From positions 3,864 through 13,422 of the forward strand of contig JALHOX010000072.1 in assembly GCA_022842805.1 (NCBI GenBank): a DNA stretch of 9,559 bases. Reading direction: 5' to 3'. Below are positions 1 through 8,300 of this stretch, piece after piece; within the stretch, counting starts at the first letter, position 1; every line of letters starts with the position of its first letter. The position numbers and the translations under genes are program-made. Source of the stretch: Phycisphaerae bacterium. GTDB taxonomy: Bacteria; Planctomycetota; Phycisphaerae; UBA1845; Fen-1342. The notes under the pieces were generated by a model. That model ran no database searches. It was not told the DNA's origin and saw only the letters and a list, made by a program, of their open reading frames with translations.

Positions 1-229
1 CGACGAGATTGGAGCGGCGGCCGCGGTGGCACATGACCACGATTTCTTGATCCGGGTCGAGTTCCTTGGCGCGCTGCGGCACTTCGCCCATCGGGACGTG
101 CAGCGCTCCGGCTACCTGCGCCACTTGCAGCTCGTCCGCCTCGCGCACATCGAGCAGGACGAAGCTCTTATCGCCGGCGGCGCGGCGGCGGGCGATCTCG
201 GTTACTTCGACGGTTTGAACGACAGCCAC
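1..229 (-). CDS. Rhodanese-like domain protein (partial, runs off left edge)
   Basis: The 76 visible N-terminal residues match a single rhodanese domain, a sulfurtransferase fold that carries sulfur as a cysteine persulfide. Residues 23-30 read FVLLDVRE, the typical early rhodanese strand with Asp and Arg. Residues 39-48 (VAGALHVPMG) match the usual 'GA.hiP.g' segment. Residues 63-73 read IVVMCHRGRRS, an active-site loop with Cys67 as the presumed catalytic residue. The start is a GTG at 227-229, chosen because GGGAGA lies 6 nt upstream; an in-frame TTG at 245-247 is the alternative and has no clear ribosome site. The gene begins 23 nt after the stop of the SIR2-TPR gene on the same strand, so co-transcription is likely. 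The remaining C-terminal part lies outside the window, so it cannot be told whether this is a lone domain or part of a larger protein. The substrate is unknown. Confidence 0.88.
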   Translation of the reverse strand, partial: MAVVQTVEVTEIARRRAAGDKSFVLLDVREADELQVAQVAGALHVPMGEVPQRAKELDPDQEIVVMCHRGRRSNLV

Positions 230-252
230 TTCGATTCTCCCAGCCAATATCT

Positions 253-3200
253 TTAGCCCAGCAGCGCTCGCACCTCTTGCGCGCCGCGGAGCGGGCCGAA
301 CGTCTTCACTGCGTATGCGAGATCGCGCACCGCGTCGGCGACCTGCTCGGGCGACGGGCTGCCGCGCAGAGCAGATTGATACTCGCGCAGGGCGGACTCC
401 GACTCGTCGCAGAGCAACAGGCCGAGGCCGTGATTGAAGCGGTGGATGGGCGAAGCGCCGTCGAGCCGCACCGCGCCGGCGAAGGCGGCCAGCGCCTCGC
501 GCGGCGACTGCTGCTGCAGGTAGAGCCAGCCGCGATTGCTGAGCGCCCAGGTGCGCTGTTCGGCGGGTGCGTCGGACATCTCGATGACGCTGTCGTAATC
601 GGCGATCTCCGCGCCGATGTCGCCGGTCTTGCGATGGATGAACGCGCGGTTGTTGTGGGCCCAGGCGCGCTGGTGGGCGGAGATGCCCTGCAGCTCGAGC
701 ACGGCGGAATAATCGGCCCGAGCGGCTTCGATGTCGCCGCGCGCGGCGAGCGCGACGCCGCGGTTGTTCAGCGCCCAGGCGCGCTGCTCGGCCTCGGCGC
801 CGGCGGTGTCGATCACGCGGCTGTAGTCGGCGATCTCCTCGTTCTGCTTGCCGCGCAAGCTGAAGGCGTAGCCGCGATTGTTGAGCGCCCAGACGCGCTG
901 CTCGAGCGGGGCGTCGGCCATGTCGATGACGGCGGTGTAGTCGTCGATTGCGCCGTCGAGATTGCCGCGCGCGGCGCGCAACGCGCCGCGATGGGCGAAG
1001 GCTTTGGCGCGATGCTCGGCGGCGATATCGGTTAGCGCCAGGACGGCGGTGTAATCGGCGATGGCGCGCTCCGACTCGCCGCGCACGCCGAGCACGATGC
1101 CGCGATTGTTGAGCGCCTTGGCGCGCTGCTCGGCGGGTGCATCGGCGCGGTCGATGACGGCGGAGTAATCGGCGAGGGCGGCGTCCGTGAGGCCTTGCAC
1201 GCCATAGGCGACGCCGCGGTTGTTGAGCGCTTTGACGATCTGATCGCCGGGGGCGTTGGCGATGGCGAGTACGGCGGAGTAATCGGCGATGGCTTCCGCC
1301 GTGCGACCGAGGCGGCGCAGGGCGACGCCGCGGTTGTTCAGGGCCCAGGCGCGCTGGTCGTCGGGGGCGCCGGGCATGTCGATGACGGCGCCATAGTCGG
1401 CGAGGGCCGCATCCATCTCGCTGGCTTTGCGGCGTGAGATGCCGCGCTGATTGAGGGCGAAGGCGCGGTAGGCCGGCGGGGCGTCGAGATCGGCGATGAC
1501 GGCGGAAAAATCGGCGATGGCGGCGACGCCGTCGCCCAACTGGTTTCGGAGGGTGCCGCGCTCGCAGAGCGCCTTGGCGCGCAGCTCGCCGCTGAGCCCG
1601 CCGGTGGCGAGGAGTCGGCTGTAGTCGTCGGTGGCCTGGATGGTGCGGCCGAGCCGCTGGGCCAGCTCCGCGCGGGCGAGGAGCGCGTCGCGGCGCAACA
1701 CCTCGCTGGCGTCAGCGTCGTCGGCGACGGCGGAGAAATCGGCAAAGGCTGCGTCGGCCTGTTCGAGTTCGAGCTGGGCGTGGGCTCGGCCGAAGCGTGC
1801 TGCGGCGCGGATGGCGGGTCTGGTGGGCAGCCCGCCGTCGATGACCTGGCCATAGTCGGCGGCGGCTCCGCGTTCGTCGCCGAGCTTACGGCGCGCCTCG
1901 GCGCGGGTGTAAAACGCTTCGGCGCGGAGCTCGGGCGAACTGGCGGGAACGGAAAGCACGAGATCGCAATCGCGCTGTGCGTCGGCCGCGTTGCCCAGAC
2001 TGCGGTGGACGGCGGCGCGATTGGCGAGGGCGTAGATGCGGGCTTCGAGCGGGACGTCGGCGAGCTCGATCACGGCGGAATAGTCGTTGAGGGCGTCGCG
2101 CAGGTCGCCGGCGGTCTGCCGCGCGGCGCCGCGGGCGAAATGGGCCTGTGCCCGCAGACTGGGCGGGATCTCTCCGAGCGTGAGCACGCGGGAGAGATCG
2201 TCGACTGCGCTGGCGCTATCGCCCTGTTTTTGGCGCAGCATGCCGCGGCGGAGGAGGGCCTGTGCCCGGGCGGCGCCGGGGGCTTCGGTGAGCTCGGCGA
2301 TGGCGTCGCAATCGCGCTGCGTGGCGGCGTCGTCGCTCTTGTCGGCAAAGATGTTCGCGCGTTGCAGCAGCGCCCAGGCGCGTGTTGCGGATGGGGTCGC
2401 GGCGCTGGTCAGCAAAGCGTCGAGATCGGCGAGGGCGGCGTCGACGGCGGCGCTGCGAAGGTGCGCTTCGGCGCGGCGTCGCAGCGCATCGGTGCGCATG
2501 TCGTCGGTGAGGTCGCCGCGCTGGAGCAGCGCGGCGTAGGCGGTTGCGGCGGGGGCGTATTCGCCCGCGAGCAGCAGGGCGGTCGCCTCGGCATAGAGGG
2601 CGGCGCGTTGCGCCTCGCGCTGGTGCGGCTCGGCGTGCTGATCGGCGCGGGCGAGACGGGAGAAGTCGTCGCTGGCGGCGGAGACGCGGGTGACGGTGGC
2701 ATCGAGCAGGCGCTGTAGCGGCACTTCGGCTTCGGGATCGCCGCCGCGCGCCAATTCGACCCGCAGTCCGCGCAGCGCATGCAGCATCGGGGCGAGCGGA
2801 TTGCGCACGAGGGCAGGCACGGCGGAGAGGCCGAGGGCGATGTGGAGCCGGCGAAGAAACGCGTCGCAGGAATCGATCTTGACGTAGTAGGCGTTCTGGC
2901 GATGTCGCGCGAGCAGCGAGACCACCGCGGGCCGAAGGCGTTCGGCGGCGGTTTCGGGGGTGCTCAGGTCGCACCAATAGAGATTGTGAGCGAAGCGCTC
3001 GGCCCGCTCGAGTGCGCGTTGGACCAGATCGGGCCATCCGCCGTAGCCGAGGGCGATGACGCCGTGAGACTCCATCAGCGAAGCGAGTGCGGCGACCTGG
3101 CCCTCGCCGGGACCGGGGTCGGCGGCGACGGGCGGTCGATAGCGTTCGCTGTTGCCGTGTGTATAGACGAGTTGCACGCCGCGCTCTTGCGCGAGGCGAG

Positions 3201-3837
3201 CCGGGTCGACGGCATCGAGGCGGTCGCAGACCTGGTAAAAGCAGCCGACGAGTTGCAGGGCGCGCTCGAGCAGGGCGTCGAAATTGCTTTGAAACAGGAT
3301 GCGGCAGAGCGGACCGCCGCGGCTCCAGGATTCCTGTTCTTTGAGAATGCTGGCGAGATAGAGGTGGGACTCGGTCAGGCGGTCTCGACCGGATTCGAGC
3401 AAATCTCGAATGAGGGCCCGTCGGCGGTCGGGGTCGGCCAGTCCGCTGCCGCCGGCGCCGCCGAGCGCCGCGAGGAAGTGGGCGGCGGCGGCTTCGATCT
3501 GGTCGGTGCGGGGGATGCCGTCGGGGCCGAGGGGCGAGGTGAGGCCGGTCTCGCGGCGGACACGCTCCCAAAAGGCGGCGACGGCTTCGGCGGGAAGATC
3601 GTCCGAGTGGTTGGTCGAGGCGGAAGAGCGCGGCTCGGGACGTCCGTCGGACTGGGCGGCGCGGGGCAGCACCCGGCGTACAAGGTCTGCGACCGTCGGA
3701 TAGACCGACGCACTCATTCCCGCCCCGATCAGCAGCACGAAGCGCGGTCCGCCCCCGCGTCCGGAACGCTCCAGCGTCGATGAGATGTGCTGAATTAAAC
3801 GCTCTTCGGCTAGCGAATCGAAGGGGGCTGCAATCAT
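253..3837 (-). CDS. SIR2-like domain protein with about 20 C-terminal TPR repeats
   Basis: Numbering is from the ATG at 3837, giving 1194 residues; a TTG immediately upstream at 3840 is the alternative start, and the ribosome site is weak (GAGA, 5 nt before the TTG-ATG pair's ATG). Residues 1 to about 345 form a SIR2-like domain. LLIGAGMS (residues 35-42) is the Rossmann-type nucleotide-binding turn, SNFD (184-187) carries the catalytic-type Asn185, THG (226-228) carries the catalytic-type His227, and LGYGGWPD (263-270) matches the late 'GyG..D' motif. Families with these residues bind NAD+, and many bacterial SIR2-like proteins hydrolyse it. Residues from about 410 to 1165 are TPR-type repeats of consensus ALNNRG...G...AIADYSAVI...AP.EQRA, normally protein-interaction helices. 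There is no signal peptide or membrane segment, so it is probably cytoplasmic. A rhodanese gene follows 23 nt downstream. The domain calls are firm. A defence or NAD+-depletion role is inference; a signalling or scaffold role is also possible. Confidence 0.9.
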   Translation of the reverse strand: MIAAPFDSLAEERLIQHISSTLERSGRGGGPRFVLLIGAGMSASVYPTVADLVRRVLPRAAQSDGRPEPRSSASTNHSDDLPAEAVAAFWERVRRETGLTSPLGPDGIPRTDQIEAAAAHFLAALGGAGGSGLADPDRRRALIRDLLESGRDRLTESHLYLASILKEQESWSRGGPLCRILFQSNFDALLERALQLVGCFYQVCDRLDAVDPARLAQERGVQLVYTHGNSERYRPPVAADPGPGEGQVAALASLMESHGVIALGYGGWPDLVQRALERAERFAHNLYWCDLSTPETAAERLRPAVVSLLARHRQNAYYVKIDSCDAFLRRLHIALGLSAVPALVRNPLAPMLHALRGLRVELARGGDPEAEVPLQRLLDATVTRVSAASDDFSRLARADQHAEPHQREAQRAALYAEATALLLAGEYAPAATAYAALLQRGDLTDDMRTDALRRRAEAHLRSAAVDAALADLDALLTSAATPSATRAWALLQRANIFADKSDDAATQRDCDAIAELTEAPGAARAQALLRRGMLRQKQGDSASAVDDLSRVLTLGEIPPSLRAQAHFARGAARQTAGDLRDALNDYSAVIELADVPLEARIYALANRAAVHRSLGNAADAQRDCDLVLSVPASSPELRAEAFYTRAEARRKLGDERGAAADYGQVIDGGLPTRPAIRAAARFGRAHAQLELEQADAAFADFSAVADDADASEVLRRDALLARAELAQRLGRTIQATDDYSRLLATGGLSGELRAKALCERGTLRNQLGDGVAAIADFSAVIADLDAPPAYRAFALNQRGISRRKASEMDAALADYGAVIDMPGAPDDQRAWALNNRGVALRRLGRTAEAIADYSAVLAIANAPGDQIVKALNNRGVAYGVQGLTDAALADYSAVIDRADAPAEQRAKALNNRGIVLGVRGESERAIADYTAVLALTDIAAEHRAKAFAHRGALRAARGNLDGAIDDYTAVIDMADAPLEQRVWALNNRGYAFSLRGKQNEEIADYSRVIDTAGAEAEQRAWALNNRGVALAARGDIEAARADYSAVLELQGISAHQRAWAHNNRAFIHRKTGDIGAEIADYDSVIEMSDAPAEQRTWALSNRGWLYLQQQSPREALAAFAGAVRLDGASPIHRFNHGLGLLLCDESESALREYQSALRGSPSPEQVADAVRDLAYAVKTFGPLRGAQEVRALLG
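340..2610 (-). repeat. Tandem TPR-coding repeats, 114-bp period
   Basis: Inside the SIR2-TPR gene the repeat unit restarts at residues 413, 451, 489, 527, 565, 603, 641, 680, 718, 756, 794, 832, 870, 908, 946, 984, 1022, 1060 and 1098, plus a last shorter unit at 1132. Seventeen of the eighteen steps up to 1098 are exactly 38 residues (114 bp) and one is 39; the last step is 34. Taking the NNRG glycine as TPR position 8, Ala falls at position 20 and Tyr at 24, as in canonical 34-residue TPRs; the four extra residues lie in the loop between repeats (the 'AP.EQR' segment). Similarity is highest between about 430 and 1460, where ALNNRG recurs almost unchanged, and weaker toward the SIR2 domain. 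Confidence 0.88.
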
Positions 3838-3946
3838 CAATGTCTCATGCGATCGGGTCCGGGGTTCCGCTACGCCCGCGGGGGACAGCCGCGAGCCACG
3901 CAGTGTAGCGGCGAGTGGCGGGGATTGAGTGTGGAGCGTCCAGCGC

Positions 3947-3967
3947 GGGGCCCGGGGGCGGGCGGGG
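3947..3967 (+). other. G-quadruplex-type motif
   Basis: Four guanine runs lie close together: 3947-3950, 3954-3958, 3960-3962 and 3964-3967, separated by loops of 3, 1 and 1 nt. This satisfies the usual G3+N1-7 pattern. It lies about 110 nt upstream of the SIR2-TPR start, with the G-rich strand acting as template for that gene. In DNA this rich in GC such motifs can arise by chance, so function is unproven. Confidence 0.45.
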
Positions 3968-4073
3968 TTGGCTATTGGCGCTTGTCGGCTCGAACGTCGT
4001 CGGCGGCAGCGATCGATGGTTATCGACCCTTCTAAGGTGCGATCGCGCCGAGCTTCACGGAGTTCAGAACGTC

Positions 4074-4102
4074 TTGTGTCGGCATTTTGAAGGTGATATC
4101 AT
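4074..4102 (+). promoter_or_regulatory. Candidate sigma70-type promoter for the PEP-CTERM gene
   Basis: TTGTGT at 4074-4079 and TATCAT at 4097-4102 are separated by exactly 17 nt, matching four of six positions of each consensus hexamer. The segment is noticeably AT-richer than its surroundings. It points toward the PEP-CTERM gene and would give a leader of about 205 nt. Promoter consensus in this phylum is poorly known, so this is only a candidate. Confidence 0.35.
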
Positions 4103-4301
4103 CTCTGAGTGGAGGAGTGGAGAAGTCGTTTTTGGGCGGCGTATCCTCGTTCCTCCCTGGGTGAATCTGCGTTCGGACCTGCGATTTGGGGCAGGTTTGA
4201 GCTCGTTTCCCCCGGTGTTCAATTCGCGCAGTCATGAATCGACGTCGCGTATGGTCATGCGGGCTGGACGAGCCGGCGCCGCGGAATCGACGACCAGTTT
4301 C

Positions 4302-4312
4302 GAGGAGGAAAG
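4302..4312 (+). promoter_or_regulatory. Ribosome binding site fixing the PEP-CTERM start
   Basis: GAGGAGGAAAG contains AGGAGG at 4303-4308, 9 nt before the ATG at 4318. It decides the start in favour of 4318 over the in-frame ATG at 4234, which lacks such a site and would put a charged, arginine-rich stretch ahead of the signal peptide. Confidence 0.75.
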
Positions 4313-4317
4313 AGGAC

Positions 4318-5100
4318 ATGAAGAGAATTCTGGCACTTTGCGCGGGCTTTGCCTGCGCCGCTACAGCGTTCGGCGCGCTGCCGCTGATCGAGGACTTCGG
4401 CAGCTACGCCGACGCGGCCGCGTTTAACGCGGCGTGGAACGCTTCGGGGCCGAGCCCGACGTACACGTGGGACGCCAATTTCGGCAACCCGAACCCCGGC
4501 TACAACATGCCGGCGCCGACGGCGAGCGTGATCCGTCACGGCCGCAACCTCGGCGTGAACTACATTCCGACCGACGCGGCTCCGCTGCGGATGAGCTTTG
4601 ATTTCTATCTCGACCCGGCTGGTCAGGCGACCAACTGGAACGGCGCGCGGCATTACGTTGAGCTGCGCGGCTATGCCGGCGACGCTCTGAACGTGGGCGC
4701 GCTCGAGTCGCTGGTGGCGATCGGCGCGTTTAACACGTCGGGCGATTCGTTCAGCACGACTCGCTATCAGGGTCGCGGACTGGGCCTGAGCCCGGCTCCG
4801 GGCAACGGCTGGGTGACGCTGGACCAGGAAGCCGGCGCTCCGACGCGTCAGGCCGGTTGGGTCAATCTGGCGGTCGAGATCGGCGACACCGCGATGCGGT
4901 TTTTCGTGAACAACGCGCTGGTTGAAACAACCGCTCGGCCCGGCGCAACGTTCGGCTTTGACTCGATTGTTCTCGGCAGCGGTCTGACCGCCGCCGGTCA
5001 CAACAGCGGCATCGACAACCTGCGGGTTGAGATCGTTCCGGAGCCGGCGAGCCTTTCGCTGCTGGCCCTCGGCGCGCTTGCGGCTCTGCGTCGTCGCTAA
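4318..5100 (+). CDS. Secreted PEP-CTERM sorting-domain protein
   Basis: This 260-residue protein begins with a signal peptide: MKR, then a hydrophobic stretch, with likely cleavage after an AFGA-type site near residue 20 before LPLIEDF. The C-terminus carries a PEP-CTERM signal: VPEP at 240-243, a hydrophobic segment (LSLLALGALAAL), then the terminal RRR. In known systems this tail is recognised and cut by an exosortase in the membrane, sending the protein to the envelope or exopolysaccharide. No exosortase is visible here. The body is rich in beta-type sequence, with MSFDFYLDP near residues 95-103, a WVNLAVEIGDTAMRFFVNN segment late in the protein, and GIDNLRVE directly before the PEP motif. 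This pattern resembles the concanavalin A-like/LamG jelly-roll fold seen in other PEP-CTERM proteins, but the fold is inferred. No catalytic motif was seen; carbohydrate or surface binding is possible. Confidence 0.88.
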   Translation: MKRILALCAGFACAATAFGALPLIEDFGSYADAAAFNAAWNASGPSPTYTWDANFGNPNPGYNMPAPTASVIRHGRNLGVNYIPTDAAPLRMSFDFYLDPAGQATNWNGARHYVELRGYAGDALNVGALESLVAIGAFNTSGDSFSTTRYQGRGLGLSPAPGNGWVTLDQEAGAPTRQAGWVNLAVEIGDTAMRFFVNNALVETTARPGATFGFDSIVLGSGLTAAGHNSGIDNLRVEIVPEPASLSLLALGALAALRRR

Positions 5101-5137
5101 GCGGCGCGGGTTTTCGCCAGGCTGCGCGTGAACTAAC

Positions 5138-5155
5138 AGCGCTCCTGTCGGCGCT
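5138..5155 (+). other. Short hairpin after the PEP-CTERM gene
   Basis: AGCGC (5138-5142) pairs with GCGCT (5151-5155) around an 8-nt loop, 37 nt after the PEP-CTERM stop codon. It is followed by TCTCACGCG with no T-run, so it is weak evidence for termination. Confidence 0.25.
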
Positions 5156-5186
5156 TCTCACGCGCCGCGGGAGCGTTGTCGCTTTT

Positions 5187-5206
5187 GGTCCGCGTGTGCG
5201 TGGACC
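5187..5206 (+). terminator. Possible terminator hairpin after the PEP-CTERM gene
   Basis: GGTCCGCG (5187-5194) pairs with CGTGGACC (5199-5206) with one G-T wobble and a TGTG loop, giving an 8-bp stem. It is followed by GTATTCGTCTTTCG, which is T-enriched but not a clean T-run. It lies 86 nt after the PEP-CTERM stop and 107 nt before the next start. It could be a weak terminator or a leader structure of the next gene. Confidence 0.35.
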
Positions 5207-5313
5207 GTATTCGTCTTTCGTTGGTTAGCCCGGTTTCCGCTTCTGGTGCGCCCCGTGCGCCGAGCAGTGCCGGCCAGGCGGTTAGAACTAGACAATTTTT
5301 GGAGACACAGTCC

Positions 5314-8300
5314 ATGAGAAACTTCCTCGGAAATTCGGTCGTGCAGGCCGCGCTTGGCGCGTGCCTCACAGCCGTCGCGTCGGCCCAGGTGCTGACACCG
5401 ACGGTCGGCTTTAATAGCAACGCGGGCACGCGCCCGATTAATGACCCCGCGACGTCGCAGGAGATGTTCCGCACGCCGCAGTTCTCGGGTACGACCGCGA
5501 CCTTTATCGAGGCCAACACCGCCGGTCAGTTCGACAACAACGGCGCCTTCCGCGCCGCGGGCGCGAGCACCGAGGGTGACGCCGGCATGCGCGTCTTCTT
5601 CGACTGGATCAATCCCGCCAACGTCGACGCCTGGGTGCGTCTGACGACTTCGGACGGCCCGTCGCTGCCGAACCCGGCGCTGAACACCGCCGGCAAGGTG
5701 CGCTTCAAGCTGACCAACATCAGCGAGTTTTTCGCCGGCAACATCGGCATCTGCCTGGGCATTCGTGAGACCGGCAATGATGTGCCGGCGCTCGCGAACG
5801 GCGGCATCAGCGGCGGGATCGAGTGGGTGGGCGTGAGCGAAGTCGCCAACGGCATCGTGGCCGGCGCGAACAACCTGGTCGACACGACGGCTGCCGGCGA
5901 CGACGTGCAGATCTTCCCGCTCGGCGCGGACATGAGCGCGCTGCCGGCGGGCACGACGGTCATCGGGCTGGGCGGCAACAACACGCTCGACACGGTTCCC
6001 GGCGGCGACGATCAGATTCGTCGCGGCTACACGCTGGGCGCGAACAACGAGCGTCGGCCGATTCCGGTGGTTTACCTGGCCCCGAGCGCGAATCCTTACG
6101 ACGTCGTCGTCGATCTGGCGACCGGTGATGTCACGGTCGACGGCATCACGACCGCGGCGGGCTTTGCGGGTTTCACGGGCGATGGCGTGCTGAGCGCTCC
6201 GCTCAATCGCGGGACGCTGGAGCACATCGCGATCGTGAACGATGCGTTGGATAGCGCCGTTCGCATCGACTTCACGATCGACGAACTGCGTTTTGATTCG
6301 CCGACGGCTTACGACTTCCTCGCCCCGACGATCACCTCGCAGCTCATCCTGGGCGACACCTCGATCAACATCAGCGTTCCGTTCGGCCCGGTCGATCAGA
6401 TCGAAGTCCGCCGCAACGGCATCCCGCTGCCGATCTTCAACGTCGGTTCGGAAGTTTACAACTACACGCTGACGGTTCCGGCCGTCGCGGCGAACGACGT
6501 GTACACGGCTCGCTATCGCTCGACGCAGCTGAATGCGTTCAGCGCGCTGTCGAACAGCGTCACGGTTCTGCCGGAGCCGCCGGCGTATGGCTTCAGCTTC
6601 CTGCTCGATGAAGACGGCGACGCGTGCGGCTTCCCGGCGGGCGGCGGATGGGAATTCGTCGGTGCGCCGACGCGCGTTTCGATCGCCGGCGGCGACGAAG
6701 TGCCGCAGGGCCGCCCGCTGTTCCTCAACAGCGCGGTCTGGCAGACGATCACCCTCGACCTGACCAATGCGAACGATGTGGTCGGCTGGCTGGGCGGCGA
6801 CGGCGACGTCGACCCCTCGCCGAGCGGCGACTATGGCATGGAGTCGATCTGGTTCAACAACCTCAGCTCGGCCACGCCGGTGACGCGCGAAGTGCTGATC
6901 GACTCGATCCAGGCGCTGGACGCGGCCGACAATGTGCTGGTCACGATTCGCGATTTCGAAAGCAGCACGCTCGACCTGACGCAGACGCGCGGCCAGGCCA
7001 CCGTGAATAATGAACTGGTGGCCGAGAACACGACGCTCGGCGCGTATGACGGCTTTGTCGCGAAGCGGCTCACCTGGCTGTTTAACGCCGCTCTGCCCGC
7101 GCAGGCGTCGTTTGGTCAGTTGACTCGCAGCAGCACCTGCGGCACCAGCTATCGCTGGAACGCCGCCAACAATGCGAAGATTCGCTTCCGCATGGTGCTC
7201 CGCGCTCCGAACCCCAATTCGCTGGCCTTGCCGGTGGTGCAGGGTCCGATTCTCGTCGGCGATTCGGAAGTGGTCGTGCTGAACAGCTCGACGGCGACCG
7301 CGGTTGAGCTCTTCGTCAATGGCGTCAGTGTTGCATCGCAGGCGCCGACCGGCACCTTCACGATTTTCAGCGGTGTGACGCTCGCGGCGGGCGACTCGGT
7401 CTCGGCGACGCAGACCATCGGCCCGGATGAGAGCGGTTATGCCTATCCGAAGGCTGTGCAGACCACGCTGCTTGCTCCGCCGGCGCCCGGCATTCCGGCT
7501 CCGGTGCAGGATGGCGACAACGTCGTGACGGTCACGGGCATTGTGCGGTTGACCTCGTTGATCGAGATCGTGGATTCGGCGAATGTCGTGCTGGGCTCGT
7601 CCAACACGTTCAATCCGGACGGCACGGTCGCGATCACGCTGAATCGGCAGCTCGACGGGCTCGAGAACATTCGCGCTCGCGTCACGAACAGCGGCGGCAG
7701 CACGCTTTCGGCCCCGTTTGAGGTCGGTCGCGGCAACGGCGACATCAAGATCGCGCTGGGTGTTCGCGAAGGCAACGACGCCGGCGCGCTCGGCACGCAG
7801 GGCGTGGGCACGGGTCCGATCGAGTGGATCGGCGCCAGCGGCACGACGAGCGGCGCTCCGAACGGAGTCTCGCTGGTTCCGAGCGACAACTGGGTCACGC
7901 TGACGTTTGACCCGGCGGTGGGTCCGGTGACCAGCTTCTCGGGCGGCAACAACATCATCGACGTGGCGCGCGGCTCGATCGAGCATCTTGCGGTCAGCGT
8001 CGACAACGTCTCCGCCAATCGCAGCACCGGCTTGTTTGAGCTGTATGTCGACAACGTGGTGAACGTCGGCGCCAACGGCGGCGCGGACTTCATCGTGAGC
8101 GACTTTGAGTCGTTTGCGCTCGATGCCGAGGCTCTGTTCCAGGAGCCGAACTTCTCGGGCAGCACGGATGTGAACCTGCGCTTCCCGCCGGCGGACAGCG
8201 TGGTGAGCAATGAGGAAGCCAACGGCGGATTGCAGTCGTGCAAGCTGACGTTCTTCTTCCGCGACACGGCGGCGGGCCGCTGGGTGCGCATCACGACCTC

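Larger units (their letters stand above)
3838..4317. other. Divergent intergenic region
   Basis: This stretch of about 480 nt separates two genes transcribed away from each other. I see no convincing gene in it. It holds a G-rich four-run motif near the SIR2-TPR start and a candidate promoter for the PEP-CTERM gene. There is also a small hairpin, TCGAT/ATCGA with loop GGTT, at 4013-4026. No clear promoter for the leftward SIR2-TPR gene could be picked out by eye, although one should lie here. The part after the candidate promoter would form a leader of roughly 200 nt that resembles no riboswitch or leader family I know. Confidence 0.6.

Noticed and set aside
340..2610. Regular 114-bp period considered as a CRISPR array or satellite
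   Set aside because: The repeats are in frame, translate to TPR motifs, and have no short identical repeats with unique spacers.
277..3783. Plus-strand open frames at 277-1035, 1780-2718 and 2779-3783
   Set aside because: They are antisense to the SIR2-TPR gene; their low-complexity Gly/Ala/Val products simply mirror the TPR repeats.
4234..4317. N-terminal extension of the PEP-CTERM protein from the ATG at 4234
   Set aside because: It would add a charged segment before the signal peptide, and AGGAGG points to the ATG at 4318.
3847..4319. Small open frames in the divergent intergenic region (3847-4035 plus, 4032-4319 minus)
   Set aside because: No convincing ribosome site, no recognisable domain and atypical composition; they overlap the candidate promoter.
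4255..5001. Minus-strand open frame opposite the PEP-CTERM gene
   Set aside because: Arg/Ala-rich with no domain, opposite a gene with a clear signal peptide and sorting tail.
5176..5313. N-terminal extension of the dockerin protein from 5176
   Set aside because: The extension overlaps a hairpin and would bury the signal peptide; GGAGA is correctly placed before 5314.
6571..6591. LPEPPAYG in the dockerin protein considered as a PEP-CTERM signal
   Set aside because: It is internal (residues 419-426) and not followed by a hydrophobic segment and terminal arginines; it is an inter-domain linker.
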